Shown: positions 26,587-36,063 of the stretch, in pieces
Position numbering within the stretch: position 1 is the stretch's first letter
How the letters are laid out: the number at the start of each line of letters is the position of its first letter
Source: Nocardiopsis mwathae
Lineage (GTDB): Bacteria; Actinomycetota; Actinomycetes; Streptosporangiales; Streptosporangiaceae
Assembly: GCF_014201195.1 (NCBI RefSeq)
Contig: NZ_JACHDS010000001.1
Span: forward strand, 4,712,001-4,776,000
Length of the DNA stretch: 64,000 nucleotides
Direction of reading: 5' to 3'
Notes under the pieces: model-generated
The model's input: the letters and a program-made list of their open reading frames with translations, nothing else
What the model was told of the DNA's origin: nothing
Databases searched by the model: none
Translations under genes and position numbers: made by a program

Positions 26587-27468
26587 GTGCGTTTCCCGCT
26601 CTTGCAACCCCGTTGGATCGGCATCCACCTGGCCGCCGTCCTCGTCGCCGTCTCCTGCGTAGGCCTCGGCTACTGGCAGTACCTGCGCGCTCAGGAGCCC
26701 TCACGGGAAGTGATCACCAATCCCCTGCAGGACCTCCAGGAGGCCGCCGACCTGTCGTCGGTCCTGCGGCCCGGCGACTACATGCCGGATGACGACGCCA
26801 ACCGGGCGGTGACAGCCACCGGCGCCTACGACGCCGACGAGCGGCGCCTGGCCCCCGCGCTGTCACCCGACGGGGAGGAGGGGTACTACGTCCTCTACCC
26901 GCTGGTGACCGAGGAGGGGGCGGCGGTCGCGGTCAACCGCGGCTGGGTCCGCGCCCAGGACATCGACGCCGTCGACGAACTGCCCCCGCCGCCCGAGGGG
27001 GAGGTCACCGTGACCGGGTGGCTGCGGCCCCCGCAGTCAGCGGCGGACGGCTACATCCCGGTAACGGTGCCCGAGGGGCAGATCGACCGGATCGCGCCCT
27101 CCGTGCTGGTCAACGAGTGGCACTACCGGCTCTACGAGGGCTACCTCACCATGGCCGAACAGGACCCCGCCGACCCGCCGGCCGAGGCCGGGTCCCCCCG
27201 GACCCAGGTGATCCCTCCGCCGGACCCGCCGGAGAAGATCATCTGGAACTGGCGGAGCCTCAGCTACGCCGCCCAGTGGGTGATCTTCGGCATCGCCGCC
27301 ATCGTGTTCTGGATCTCGCTGATGCGCCGCGAGTCGGGGAGCGGCCCCGACCGGGACGGCACCCCGGGCGACGGCGCCGACGGCGCCGACGGCGCGGGCA
27401 GCGGTCCCGCCGAAGGCGGCGATCCCTCGGCGCCGACGGCTCAGCGCTCGGCCGCTGCGGCTTCCTGA
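26587..27468 (+). CDS. SURF1-family cytochrome oxidase assembly protein
   Basis: 293 residues, GTG start. SURF1 layout: a membrane helix near the N-end (GIHLAAVLVAVSCVGLGYWQ), an external domain with VLYPLVTEEGAAVAVNRGWV and EVTVTGWLRPP, and a second helix (AAQWVIFGIAAIVFWISLM), then an acidic Gly/Ala-rich tail. It should help insert haem into cytochrome c oxidase. A second paralogue lies at 45492-46319. It overlaps the convergent DUF3817 gene by 28 bases. Confidence 0.88.
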   Translation: MRFPLLQPRWIGIHLAAVLVAVSCVGLGYWQYLRAQEPSREVITNPLQDLQEAADLSSVLRPGDYMPDDDANRAVTATGAYDADERRLAPALSPDGEEGYYVLYPLVTEEGAAVAVNRGWVRAQDIDAVDELPPPPEGEVTVTGWLRPPQSAADGYIPVTVPEGQIDRIAPSVLVNEWHYRLYEGYLTMAEQDPADPPAEAGSPRTQVIPPPDPPEKIIWNWRSLSYAAQWVIFGIAAIVFWISLMRRESGSGPDRDGTPGDGADGADGAGSGPAEGGDPSAPTAQRSAAAAS

Positions 27469-27860
27469 CCGGTCGACGCCGCGGTCTCAGCGTCCATCGC
27501 GGCCTTCTCCGCCTTCGCCATCCGGTGCTCCAGGATCAGGCCCCAGAACGGGATCGTTCCGGCCAGCGCCACGCCGACCGTCCGCAGCGCGCTCCAGCGG
27601 CGGTCCATGGCCAGCCAGATCACGACCAACACGTAGAGCATGTAGATGTAGCCGTGCGGGAGCGCGACGATCTTCATCAGCACGGTGTCGTCCCCGAACC
27701 ACTGCTCCATCCCGGCCGGCGCGGCCACCAGCGAGAACCGCGCGGCCTCGCCCACCAGGTACTTGGCCGGCATGGCGACGAACGTCAGCAGGAGCAGGAG
27801 GACACCCGTCACAAAGGCCAGCACGCGGTACAGCGTGAACGGCAGACGCTTCTTATCCAC
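27441..27860 (-). CDS. DUF3817 membrane protein
   Basis: 139 residues from a GTG with GAGGTG upstream. Three membrane segments; the signature region PHGYIYMLYVLVVIWLAMDR is typical of DUF3817. It ends with a charged Ala-rich tail. Function unknown. Confidence 0.82.
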   Translation of the reverse strand: MDKKRLPFTLYRVLAFVTGVLLLLLTFVAMPAKYLVGEAARFSLVAAPAGMEQWFGDDTVLMKIVALPHGYIYMLYVLVVIWLAMDRRWSALRTVGVALAGTIPFWGLILEHRMAKAEKAAMDAETAASTGQEAAAAER

Positions 27861-28006
27861 TGGTGGCACCTCGGGCGATCGGTGGGTCGACACGGGTCCG
27901 GGGGTGGCGCGACACGGTGGCGGCCACCCCCGGCGAATTTCTCGCCCTTCGAGCCTAAATGCTGTGGTGAGCGGTCTGTCTGCGGGGCACAGGAGAGCGG
28001 GGTCGC

Positions 28007-28031
28007 GGGTGGGAGAGCGGGGGTGGGTGGG
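28007..28031 (+). other. G-quadruplex-like tract
   Basis: Five runs of three or more G separated by 1-5 bases on the plus strand, downstream of the convergent glycosyltransferase stop and in the DUF3817 upstream region. Structure-forming potential only. Confidence 0.35.
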
Positions 28032-28123
28032 ATCGGCGGGCCAGGGCGGCCTCGGGGCACGGGTGGAGTGGTGCCGCGGTGGGTGGGTGCGACGGGGATC
28101 CGCGGATGCGGGGGTCGGTCCGG

Positions 28124-29692
28124 CTAGAGGGATCCGGACGCCCGGGTGGGGCTGCTCCAGCGGCCGTCGGAGTTGGCGGTCCAGGCCTGCGGGATGGTGC
28201 GCAGTGTGAGGTAGGCGTCGACGACGCGCATCGGGAGGAAGAACAGTCCGTAGACCAGGTAGCTGGGCCGCCGCCGGATCGTCGCCATCACGCAGGTGAG
28301 GACGTAGTCGGGGACGAACATGCCGACGGCGATCGCGGTCAGCGGCAGCACCGCCGACACGGCCGCGTATCCCGCGGCGTAGAAGCCCAGGGAGAGCACC
28401 GCACCTCCGGTGAGGGCCGGGAGCAGCGTGAACAGCGCCAGGCCGACCATGACGAGCAGCATCAGCGCGACGAACACCACTTCGAGGATGTAGAAGAACA
28501 GCGAGAACCAGAACATGCTCGGCCACACGCCGTGCCTGCGCACCGTCTGCCAGAAGCCCAGCGTCCAGCGGCGCACCTGCTTGACGTAGTCGCGGATGGT
28601 GAAGGGGTCCTGGCAGTAGGCCTTGGTGTTGGGATTCATCGAGATGCGGCCGAGACGCCGGTGGTGCACCTCGAATGTCATGTTGAAGTCCTCGATGACC
28701 AGCCCCTTGGGGTTGATCTCCAGGTGCTTGAGCACCGAGCTGCGGTACACGCTGGCGAAGCCCGGGACGATGAAGGCGACGCTGGTGTAGCGCCAGGTCT
28801 GGCCGAAGCGGAGCAGGTACTGGAGCATCCAGTAGAGCCGGTCGCGGTACGCCGAAATAAGCCGGCCGACCACGGTCCGCTCCTTGGGCTTCCACTCCGC
28901 CACCACGAACCCGGCCACCGCGGCGACCGACGGGTCGCTCAGCTGCTTGCGCGCGCCCTCGACGTACTTCTCGTCGAGCTCGGTGTCGGCGTCGAGGATG
29001 ACCACGCCGTCGTAGTTTTCGGTTAGGTCGAATTCCTGGATGACCGCTTCGAGGGCCCCCGCCTTGCCGCGGTTGGTCAGCAGCTCCAGGACGTTGACGC
29101 CGGTTTCGGCCGCGATATCGGCCGTGGCGTCCTTCGAGCTGTCGGAGACCACGTAGATGTCCCAGCGGTTGAAGAGGCGCAGCGCGGACTTGATCGCGCC
29201 GTCGATGACCGGCTCCTCGTTGTGCGCGGGGATGACGACGGCGAGCGAGATCTGGTCGGCCCGGGTGGGCGCGCCGGGCGCGGACGCGGTGGCGGCCGAC
29301 GGACCGTCGGCGGTGCCCCCGCCGCCGGTCGCGGTGACCGCCCGCGAGCCGGTTCCACCACCGCCACCGGCCGCGACCGTCTGCTGGCGGACCAGCACCC
29401 GGGCGTCGCCGGGGGTTCTCTCGGTTTCGGAGCCGATGGTGTGCGCGCTCCACCGCTCGGGCAAGGCCCTTCGGGCGAGCAGAGCGCGTACACCGTCGTC
29501 TCCGAGGCGGACGGCTCCGATGGCGGTCCAGACGAAGAGGTTCACGCCGAGGGCCATCCACAGGAAGAGGGGGGTGGGCCCGGCGGCACCGGAGGAGAGG
29601 ACGAACTGGAGCCAGTTTATGAACAATGTCACAGCGAGGGTGAGGGCCAGCAGCCCCGCGACCCAACTCCCAATGAAACGGGCGGTACGCAC
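28124..29692 (-). CDS. Membrane glycosyltransferase, family 2
   Basis: 522 residues, GTG after AGGAGGG. Two N-terminal helices, a Gly/Ala/Thr-rich linker, then a GT2 domain: VVIPAHNEEPVI, DADTE, the ED in VIEDFNMTFE and QVRRW. Several C-terminal helices follow. The QxxRW and membrane layout match processive enzymes such as PgaC or hyaluronan/cellulose-type synthases, so an exported polysaccharide is likely. It is divergent from the WbqC/deacetylase/epimerase genes. Confidence 0.87.
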   Translation of the reverse strand: MRTARFIGSWVAGLLALTLAVTLFINWLQFVLSSGAAGPTPLFLWMALGVNLFVWTAIGAVRLGDDGVRALLARRALPERWSAHTIGSETERTPGDARVLVRQQTVAAGGGGGTGSRAVTATGGGGTADGPSAATASAPGAPTRADQISLAVVIPAHNEEPVIDGAIKSALRLFNRWDIYVVSDSSKDATADIAAETGVNVLELLTNRGKAGALEAVIQEFDLTENYDGVVILDADTELDEKYVEGARKQLSDPSVAAVAGFVVAEWKPKERTVVGRLISAYRDRLYWMLQYLLRFGQTWRYTSVAFIVPGFASVYRSSVLKHLEINPKGLVIEDFNMTFEVHHRRLGRISMNPNTKAYCQDPFTIRDYVKQVRRWTLGFWQTVRRHGVWPSMFWFSLFFYILEVVFVALMLLVMVGLALFTLLPALTGGAVLSLGFYAAGYAAVSAVLPLTAIAVGMFVPDYVLTCVMATIRRRPSYLVYGLFFLPMRVVDAYLTLRTIPQAWTANSDGRWSSPTRASGSL

Positions 29693-30039
29693 CGGTAACC
29701 CTCCTGGGGGAACAGTTTCGGACTGACGGTATCCGACAAAGCCAGCATTAGGATGACGTTTCCCATAAGCAGGAAGTTCACCGACTTCCGCGACCTATGT
29801 AGGCCACACAAATCGTATGCATGGGCTTGCGGCCAGTGAGTCCTGTTGGTGCAATACCGAGTGGGGATGGGATCCACTCATCCTGTATACGTAGTTTCTT
29901 CGTATTTCAACCTCGCCCACGACCGGACCGGAAGCCCGCCTTCCCGAGGACCGCGGCGGATCCTCGACCAGGACCGACCCCCGACCATCGCCGACACGCG
30001 CCGTGGCGCGTGTGACCCCCGCCTCGGAGAGGAACCGCA
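29693..30039. promoter_or_regulatory. Divergent promoter region of the polysaccharide genes
   Basis: 347 bases, no gene. It contains GGAAGT-TCACCG-ACTTCC (29772-29789) and an AT-rich patch around 29880-29910 with GTATACGTAG, a likely promoter area for the rightward genes. Confidence 0.45.
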
Positions 30040-30756
30040 GTGCGCGTCGCCATGCACCAGCCGCATTACCTGCCCTGGCTGGGCCTGATCGACAAAATCG
30101 ACCGATGTGACCTTTTTGTCGTGCTCGATCACGTGCAGTACGAGCGCCGAGGCTGGCAGAACCGCAACTACATCGCCTCAAAGAGCGGCCCCGTCCTGCT
30201 CTCCGTCCCGGTTATCCAACGGAGCCGGAACGAGCGAATCATGGACAAACTGATCAATAACGATCAGCCGTGGCGGGAGAAACACCGCCGCACACTCGCG
30301 GAGCACGCCTACCGGGGTGCCCCGTTCTTCGACCGGTTCGGCAAAGACTGCCTGAGCCTGTACGACACGGAGTGGGAGCGCCTCATCGACCTGTCGATGG
30401 CCACCACCCGCATGCTCCTGACCGGCTTCGGGATCACCACGCCGATCGTGCACGCGAGTGAACTCGGCGACTTCCCCGGTCAGAAGTCCGAGCTGCTGGC
30501 ACAGATCTGCGCGAAGGTCGGCGCCACCGTCATGCTGTCCGGCGACGGCGCCCGCGACTACGTCGATCAGGGCCTCTTCCAGAGGTACGGCATCGGGGTG
30601 GAGTGGCAGAACTTCCAGCACCCGGAGTACCCGCAGCAGGGCCGGGGCAAGGACGGATTCCTGCCCCGCATGGCCGCCCTGGACCTGCTGATGAACGTCG
30701 GCCCGGATGGACTCGGGCTGCTGCGCGCGGCCCGTGCCCCCACCGCAGGAGACTGA
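30040..30756 (+). CDS. WbqC-like family protein
   Basis: 238 residues, GTG start after GAGG. N-terminal MHQPHYLPWLGLIDKIDRCD and NRNYIAS plus the later QHPEYPQ are hallmarks of the WbqC family, found in O-antigen and glycan gene sets. The exact reaction is unknown; a role in making or attaching a modified sugar is inferred from context. Confidence 0.85.
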   Translation: MRVAMHQPHYLPWLGLIDKIDRCDLFVVLDHVQYERRGWQNRNYIASKSGPVLLSVPVIQRSRNERIMDKLINNDQPWREKHRRTLAEHAYRGAPFFDRFGKDCLSLYDTEWERLIDLSMATTRMLLTGFGITTPIVHASELGDFPGQKSELLAQICAKVGATVMLSGDGARDYVDQGLFQRYGIGVEWQNFQHPEYPQQGRGKDGFLPRMAALDLLMNVGPDGLGLLRAARAPTAGD

Positions 30757-30883
30757 CCCGGCCGACCCGGTGTGCCGACCGCCACACCCGGGCGAACCTC
30801 TTCTTCGACCAGGTGGAGTACCCCGGACGGTGCTCACTGCCTGGAATCCCTCGACAATCCCCCGTCTCTCGAAGGACATCGGC

Positions 30884-31597
30884 ATGACGATCGACTGGTC
30901 CGAGCAGCGCATCCTCATCTTCGCCCCCCATCCCGACGACGAGACACTCGGCTGCGGTGGGCTGATGCACAGGGCCAAGGCTGCCGGCTCCCAAGTCTTC
31001 ATCCAGTTCCTCACCGTCGGCGACACCGCCGACTTATCCCCCAAGGGCTTCTCCACCGCCAACGAGCGGTACGCGGAGATCAAGGAGGTCGCCGACCACT
31101 TCCGCTGGGACGACTGGCACATCGCCTTCCCTGGTGACGAATACCACCTCAGACTCGACCAGGTGCCCCGAGTCGACGTGTGCAACGCGATCGAGCGCAA
31201 GAGCCCCCTGTCCATCGCGACCATCGAACCGACGATCGTCCTCGCACCCCACCGCACCAGCTACAACCAGGACCACCAGGTCACGGCCGAGGCCGTGCAC
31301 ACGGCCCTGCGCCCGTCCAACACCGCTCTGCGGCACCACCCCCGCGTGGTGCTCGCCTACGAGGAGGCCGCCGACCAGTGGCGCTACGAGGCGGCCGCCC
31401 CCCCGAACCTGCTCGTCGAACTCGCGGAACACGACCTTGACGCGAAGGTCACCGGCATGCGCCTGTACGGCACCCAGATGCACGACCACCCGCACACCCG
31501 GTCGGAGCTGACGCTCCGCAGTCTGGCCGCCCTGCGCGGAATGCAGAGCGGAGTCGCATTGGCCGAGGGCTACCACACCCTGCGCTGGCTCGCCTGA
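30884..31597 (+). CDS. PIG-L family deacetylase
   Basis: 237 residues; GAAGGA precedes the ATG. The zinc motif APHPDDETLGCGG is near residue 13 and the later His is in HDHPHTRSE. Family members remove N-acetyl from GlcNAc-containing compounds (MshB, Mca, LmbE-like). Beside a glycosyltransferase and an epimerase it may deacetylate an activated sugar or polymer. Confidence 0.88.
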   Translation: MTIDWSEQRILIFAPHPDDETLGCGGLMHRAKAAGSQVFIQFLTVGDTADLSPKGFSTANERYAEIKEVADHFRWDDWHIAFPGDEYHLRLDQVPRVDVCNAIERKSPLSIATIEPTIVLAPHRTSYNQDHQVTAEAVHTALRPSNTALRHHPRVVLAYEEAADQWRYEAAAPPNLLVELAEHDLDAKVTGMRLYGTQMHDHPHTRSELTLRSLAALRGMQSGVALAEGYHTLRWLA

Positions 31598-31691
31598 ACG
31601 TCCCCGTGTCCCGCCGTCCAGTCCACCGCAACCGAAGCAGCGTCAGCTGCCAGCTCACATCACAACCGCACCCTTGGAGGGGGAAGGAACG

Positions 31692-32681
31692 TTGAAGGCT
31701 GTAGTCACCGGCGGTGCCGGCTTCATCGGATCACATCTGTGCGATTACCTGGTCGCCCGCGGGCACCAGGTGACCGCGCTCGACGACCTGTCCACCGGAT
31801 CGGAGGCCAATCTCACACAGGTCGCGCAGGACCCCGCGTTCGAACTGGTCAAGGGCAGCATCCTGGACCAGAACCTGGTCAACGAGGTGATCGAGGGCAG
31901 CGACACCGTCTTCCACCTGGCGGCGGCGGTCGGCGTCCACACGATCGTGGACAACCCGCTGCGCTCCCTGCACACCAACCTGCACGGCACCGAGAACGTG
32001 GTCGAGGCCGCGGTGGCGCACGGCGCGCGGTTCATGGTCGCCTCCACCAGCGAGGTCTACGGCAAGAACGACACCGACGGCCTGACCGAGGACGCCGACC
32101 GCATCCTCGGCTCGGCGCTGAAGAGCCGGTGGTCCTACGCGGCCGCCAAGGGCCTCGACGAGCTGGTCGCCCACATCTACGGCGAGCAGTCCGGCCTGCC
32201 CTGCGTCATCACCCGGTTCTTCAACATCGTCGGCCCCCGCCAGACCGGTCGCTACGGCATGGTGGTTCCCCGGTTCGTCGCCCAGGCGCTCAACGACGAG
32301 CCCATCACGGTCTACGGCGAGGGCACCCAGCGCCGGTGCTTCGGCTCGGTCTTCGACGTCATCCCGGCCGTCGTGCAGCTCATGGACACCCCCGAGGCCT
32401 ACAACAAAGCCGTCAACCTGGGCGGCCACGAGGAGGTATCGATCAAGGGGCTGGCCGACCGCGTGCTCGAACTCACCGGTTCGTCCAGCGCGATCTCGTA
32501 TGTCTCCTACGAGGACGCCTACGGCAAGGGGTACGAGGACATGCAGCGCCGCATGCCCGACACCACCCTGGCCAACCGCCTCATCGGCTACACGCCCCAG
32601 CGCAACCTCAACGACATCATCACCTCGATCGTCGATCACACGAGGGCCGAGGATGCCGCGCCCCAGGCCGCGGCGGTCTGA
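31692..32681 (+). CDS. NAD-dependent sugar epimerase/dehydratase
   Basis: 329 residues, TTG start directly behind AAGGA. Rossmann motif GGAGFIGSHLCDYL, catalytic Ser/Thr in ASTSEVYG and YxxxK in SYAAAKGLDE. The extended SDR family includes UDP-glucose epimerase and UDP-glucuronate decarboxylase. It acts on a nucleotide sugar, probably for the same product as the adjacent genes. Confidence 0.88.
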   Translation: MKAVVTGGAGFIGSHLCDYLVARGHQVTALDDLSTGSEANLTQVAQDPAFELVKGSILDQNLVNEVIEGSDTVFHLAAAVGVHTIVDNPLRSLHTNLHGTENVVEAAVAHGARFMVASTSEVYGKNDTDGLTEDADRILGSALKSRWSYAAAKGLDELVAHIYGEQSGLPCVITRFFNIVGPRQTGRYGMVVPRFVAQALNDEPITVYGEGTQRRCFGSVFDVIPAVVQLMDTPEAYNKAVNLGGHEEVSIKGLADRVLELTGSSSAISYVSYEDAYGKGYEDMQRRMPDTTLANRLIGYTPQRNLNDIITSIVDHTRAEDAAPQAAAV

Positions 32682-32691
32682 AGTGCCCTCC

Positions 32692-32716
32692 GGGCCGGAT
32701 CCCGTCCGTCCGGCCC
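32692..32716. terminator. Hairpin between epimerase and DUF202 genes
   Basis: GGGCCGGA (32692-32699) pairs with TCCGGCCC (32709-32716), loop 9, between convergent stops. Confidence 0.5.
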
Positions 32717-32826
32717 TCCGGGACGCACGTCCCCACCGCATGTCCGGCAGGAGACCCCACCGGCCGGTGCCCCCGGTCCCGTTCGCTCCCTTCTCCGAAG
32801 GATTCGGCCGAGACCCCCTGTCCCCG

Positions 32827-33234
32827 TCAGACGACCGCACTCACCGCGACCAGCAGGGCGAACCCCGCCGCTGAGCCGCTCAGCAGGTAGACCGCCCACC
32901 CCGCGGCGAGTGGCGCCGGAGGGTTCTGTGTGGCGTCGTCGTGCAGACCGCGGTCTGTCACACGCCAGCGCCGACGCAGATGCACCATGAGGACACCCGC
33001 CGCACCGGCCACGACGAGCACGACCAGCAGTCGGTAGAGAGGGTCGGGCCCGCTCCCCGGCCCCACACCACCGTCCTGGAAGGGTTCGCGCAGGTAGAGC
33101 AGGACGACGATGACGACGCCGATGAGAGTCCGCTGCCATGCGAGCAGCGTCCGCTCCGGCTGGAGGCCCGTGTCCCCGCCGGTGGCCCCATCGGCGTCTC
33201 CCCCGTCCACCGCGGTGTCCTCGTCCGCCCGCAT
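32827..33234 (-). CDS. DUF202 membrane protein (second of pair)
   Basis: 135 residues from ATG 33234, or 138 from GTG 33243, which would overlap the previous stop as GTGA. The DUF202 motif LQPERTLLAWQRTLIGV leads into three helices. Function unknown; coupled to a YidH-like partner. Confidence 0.82.
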   Translation of the reverse strand: MRADEDTAVDGGDADGATGGDTGLQPERTLLAWQRTLIGVVIVVLLYLREPFQDGGVGPGSGPDPLYRLLVVLVVAGAAGVLMVHLRRRWRVTDRGLHDDATQNPPAPLAAGWAVYLLSGSAAGFALLVAVSAVV

Positions 33235-33239
33235 CGGAG

Positions 33240-33623
33240 TCACCGCCAGTAGTGCCCGACCAGCACGGCGGCGCAGACGGCCGCGATGCCGACGGTGACG
33301 ACCACGGGCAGGGCGCTCAGCGGCAGCGGCTCCCCCAGGCGCATGCTCCGCTGCACCCGCCGCCAGCGCAGCGGCGCGTACACCGTGATGACGACCGCGA
33401 GCCCGGTGAGCGCCAGGCCCACCACCGTCTTCAGCTCCGGCCGCCAGTCCAGCGGGACGAGGTGCAGCACCGCGACCGCACCGGCGACCAGCGCCAGGGA
33501 TGTGCGGATCCACGCCAGGAAGGTGCGTTCGTTGGCCAGGGTGAACCGGTAGTCCGGCTCCTCCCCCTCATCCCGTTCAGCGCGCCGGATCAGCGGCGAC
33601 CGCCACCTGCCCACGTCGGCCAT
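33240..33623 (-). CDS. YidH-like DUF202 membrane protein (first of pair)
   Basis: 127 residues. FTLANERTFLAWIRTSLALVAGAV is the YidH/DUF202 signature, followed by two more helices. The pair probably forms one membrane complex of unknown role. Confidence 0.82.
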   Translation of the reverse strand: MADVGRWRSPLIRRAERDEGEEPDYRFTLANERTFLAWIRTSLALVAGAVAVLHLVPLDWRPELKTVVGLALTGLAVVITVYAPLRWRRVQRSMRLGEPLPLSALPVVVTVGIAAVCAAVLVGHYWR

Positions 33624-33854
33624 CCCCCCGTCTACCGTGCCGGTTCGTTCGTGCTGGTTCGTCCCCTCCCAGTCGACACTAGCCACGCTGCCCTTTTCCG
33701 CCCAAGTCGGTATTCACCAGGTGTTTTGTCGGGAAACCGGGCGTGACGAACCACCGCTCCGCGGCCCCCACCATGTATGCGGAACAAATCAGTGGGCACG
33801 ACCGCTCTACGAGGCACCGACCGACGACACCTACGCGACGACACAGGAGACCGT

Positions 33855-34238
33855 GTGGCCACCATCGAGCTCAACAAGGACAACTTCAACGAGACGCTGA
33901 CGAAGAACGAGTTCGTCCTGATCGACTTCTGGGCCTCGTGGTGCGGTCCCTGCCGGACCTTCGCCCCGATCTTCGACACGGCGTCGGAGGAGAATCCCGA
34001 CCTGGTCTTCGCCAAGGTCGACACCGAGGCCGAGCAGGAGCTCGCCGCAGGATTCGACATCCAGTCGATCCCCACGCTGATGGTCGTGCGGGACAAGACG
34101 GTGATCTTCAATCAGCCCGGTGCGCTCCCCAAGGACGCCCTGGACGACCTCATCCGGCAGTGCCGCGAACTCGACATGGACGAGGTCCGCAAGGAGATCG
34201 AGAAGCAGCAGGCCAACGGCCGGCCCTCCGACGACTGA
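33855..34238 (+). CDS. trxA: Thioredoxin
   Basis: 127 residues, GTG preceded by AGGAGA. The active site is FWASWCGPC near residues 26-34, and the cis-Pro is in QSIPTLMV. It carries a C-terminal extension of ~20 residues (DEVRKEIEKQQANG) not found in minimal thioredoxins. Confidence 0.93.
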   Translation: MATIELNKDNFNETLTKNEFVLIDFWASWCGPCRTFAPIFDTASEENPDLVFAKVDTEAEQELAAGFDIQSIPTLMVVRDKTVIFNQPGALPKDALDDLIRQCRELDMDEVRKEIEKQQANGRPSDD

Positions 34239-34242
34239 CCGG

Positions 34243-34276
34243 CTCGGGACCGCCCCCTCGCGGTGCGGGTCCCGAG
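34243..34276. terminator. Hairpin between trxA and a convergent SDR gene
   Basis: CTCGGGACC (34243-34251) pairs with GGTCCCGAG (34268-34276). Confidence 0.6.
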
Positions 34277-34277
34277 G

Positions 34278-35099
34278 TCAGTTGTGCGAGCCGCCGTCCA
34301 CCCGCAGCTCCACCCCGTTCATGAACCCCGCGTCCGCGGAGCCTGCGAAGGCGATGGTCCCGGCCACCTCTTCGGGCGCGCCCAGCGACCCTGTGAGCGG
34401 CACGATCCGGCGGTAGTACGAGGCGTCCGCACCCTCGGGGAACCGGGTGGAGCGCGACATCGGGGTCCGGATGCCGCCGGGCGAGACCGCAACGGCCCGC
34501 ACGCCGTGCGGTGCGACCTCGGCGGCCAGGCTCAGGGTGAACGCCAGAACCGCCCCCTTCGAAGCGGCGTAGGCGGTCATCAGCGGGTGGGCGTGGGTGG
34601 CCGCGGTCGAGGCGGTGTTGACCACCACGCCCTTGGCCGCGATGAGGTGCGGCAGCGCCTCCCGGCAGAACAGCATCGTGCCCAACGCGTTGACGTCGAA
34701 CAGCCGCCGCCACTCGTCGACGCCGAGGTCTGCCAGCGGGGTCACCCCGAGGGCTCCGGCGACATTGACCAGCAGATCGATCCGGCCGAACCGCTCGGCC
34801 GCCGCGGCCACCGCGGAACGCACCGCCTGTTCCTCGGCCACGTCCGCGACGACCGGGACCGGCCTCGGTGTGTGCGGGTCGGAGCACTCCTCGACCTGCC
34901 GGAGCGTGTCCGCCAGCCCGTCGGCATCCCGGTCGACGACGAGCAGCCGAGCGCCCTCCGCGGACAGCCGCAGTGCGGTCGCACGGCCGATCCCTGAGGC
35001 AGCTCCGGTGAGCACGACCGCCTTGTCGGCGTAGCGGCGGCCGGGGCTCCCGGTGGCGCCGTGCCCGGTGTCCGCGTCATCCGTGTCCGCCTGGCCCAT
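34278..35099 (-). CDS. Short-chain dehydrogenase/reductase
   Basis: 273 residues, GGGGAGG before the ATG. TGAASGIGRATAL is the cofactor site, NVAGALG follows, and the catalytic set is Ser in NTASTAA with YAASK. The ending GVELRVDGGSHN is typical of classical SDRs. Substrate unknown. Confidence 0.88.
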   Translation of the reverse strand: MGQADTDDADTGHGATGSPGRRYADKAVVLTGAASGIGRATALRLSAEGARLLVVDRDADGLADTLRQVEECSDPHTPRPVPVVADVAEEQAVRSAVAAAAERFGRIDLLVNVAGALGVTPLADLGVDEWRRLFDVNALGTMLFCREALPHLIAAKGVVVNTASTAATHAHPLMTAYAASKGAVLAFTLSLAAEVAPHGVRAVAVSPGGIRTPMSRSTRFPEGADASYYRRIVPLTGSLGAPEEVAGTIAFAGSADAGFMNGVELRVDGGSHN

Positions 35100-35262
35100 A
35101 TGCGCCTCCCCGGGGTCCGCGCTTCGTCGTGCCGGATCCGCGACCGTTCCTGATCGAACCTGCACGCCCGTTCCTGCGCATTATCAAGCATGCGCTTGGC
35201 AGATTCCAGGGGGTGGGCGGCGGCCGTGGCCACGCGCGCCGGCGGCCGCATGCGGTCGTCTG

Positions 35263-36036
35263 TTAATTGGGGACGCCCGATTCCCGGGACGAGCGCCGCG
35301 AGCGCCGGGCGAGGTAGACGACATCGGGTTCGCCGCGTCGCGCAGGGACCTCGACCGTTTCGACGGGGCCGCAGTGCCGCTCCAGGAGCGCGGCGAAGCC
35401 GGGCGCCCGCATCGCGCTCCAGAAGGCGAGGACGCCGCCGGGGCGCAGCAGGCGCGCCAGCAGGTCCAGCGCCGCCGGCTCGTACAGCCGCCCGTTGCCC
35501 TCCGCAACGGTCCAGTCCGGCCCGTTGTCGGTGTCCAGGCAGATGACGTCGTAGCCGGGCTCCCCGCCCCCGGGCTCCCCGCCGGCCGTCCGGTACAGCC
35601 AGGAGACGAGGTCCGCGCAGACCAGTTCGCACCGCGGGTCGGCCGGCAGGTCCCCGGCGACCTCGGCGAGCGGCCCGCTGTGCCACTCGATGACCAGCGG
35701 CTCCAACTCGACGACCCGGACGTGGCCGACGCGCGGGTCGTCCAGGGCCTCGCGCGCGGAGAACCCCACGCCCAGACCTCCGATGAGCACCCGCGCCCCG
35801 GTGGGCTCGCCGGGCAGCGCGTCCAGCGCGGCACGCACCATCAACCGCTCGGACGCGCCGTCCCGGGTGTCCATGAGCGCGACACCGTTGCTGTAGATCT
35901 CGAAGTCGTCCCCGATCCGCCGCAGGACCAGGTCGCCCCCGGTCTCACCGGTGGCCCGGGCGACCACCTCGGGTTCCGGCCCGGGGCCGGGCTCGGGCCC
36001 ATGGCCATCGGCGGACGTCGACGCGGTCGGGGACAC
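35263..36036 (-). CDS. Spermidine-synthase-like methyltransferase-fold protein
   Basis: 257 residues, GTG after TTGGAGTC. RVLIGGLGVGFSAREAL is the SAM/dcSAM-binding loop, VRVVELEPLVIEWH the acidic strand end and DVICLDTDNG the next motif. It starts 27 bases after hisG, so it may be co-transcribed with it. Whether it makes polyamines is doubtful. Confidence 0.78.
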   Translation of the reverse strand: MSPTASTSADGHGPEPGPGPEPEVVARATGETGGDLVLRRIGDDFEIYSNGVALMDTRDGASERLMVRAALDALPGEPTGARVLIGGLGVGFSAREALDDPRVGHVRVVELEPLVIEWHSGPLAEVAGDLPADPRCELVCADLVSWLYRTAGGEPGGGEPGYDVICLDTDNGPDWTVAEGNGRLYEPAALDLLARLLRPGGVLAFWSAMRAPGFAALLERHCGPVETVEVPARRGEPDVVYLARRSRRSSRESGVPN

Positions 36037-36063
36037 TGGGGCGACTCCAAGGGGGCGGACGGG

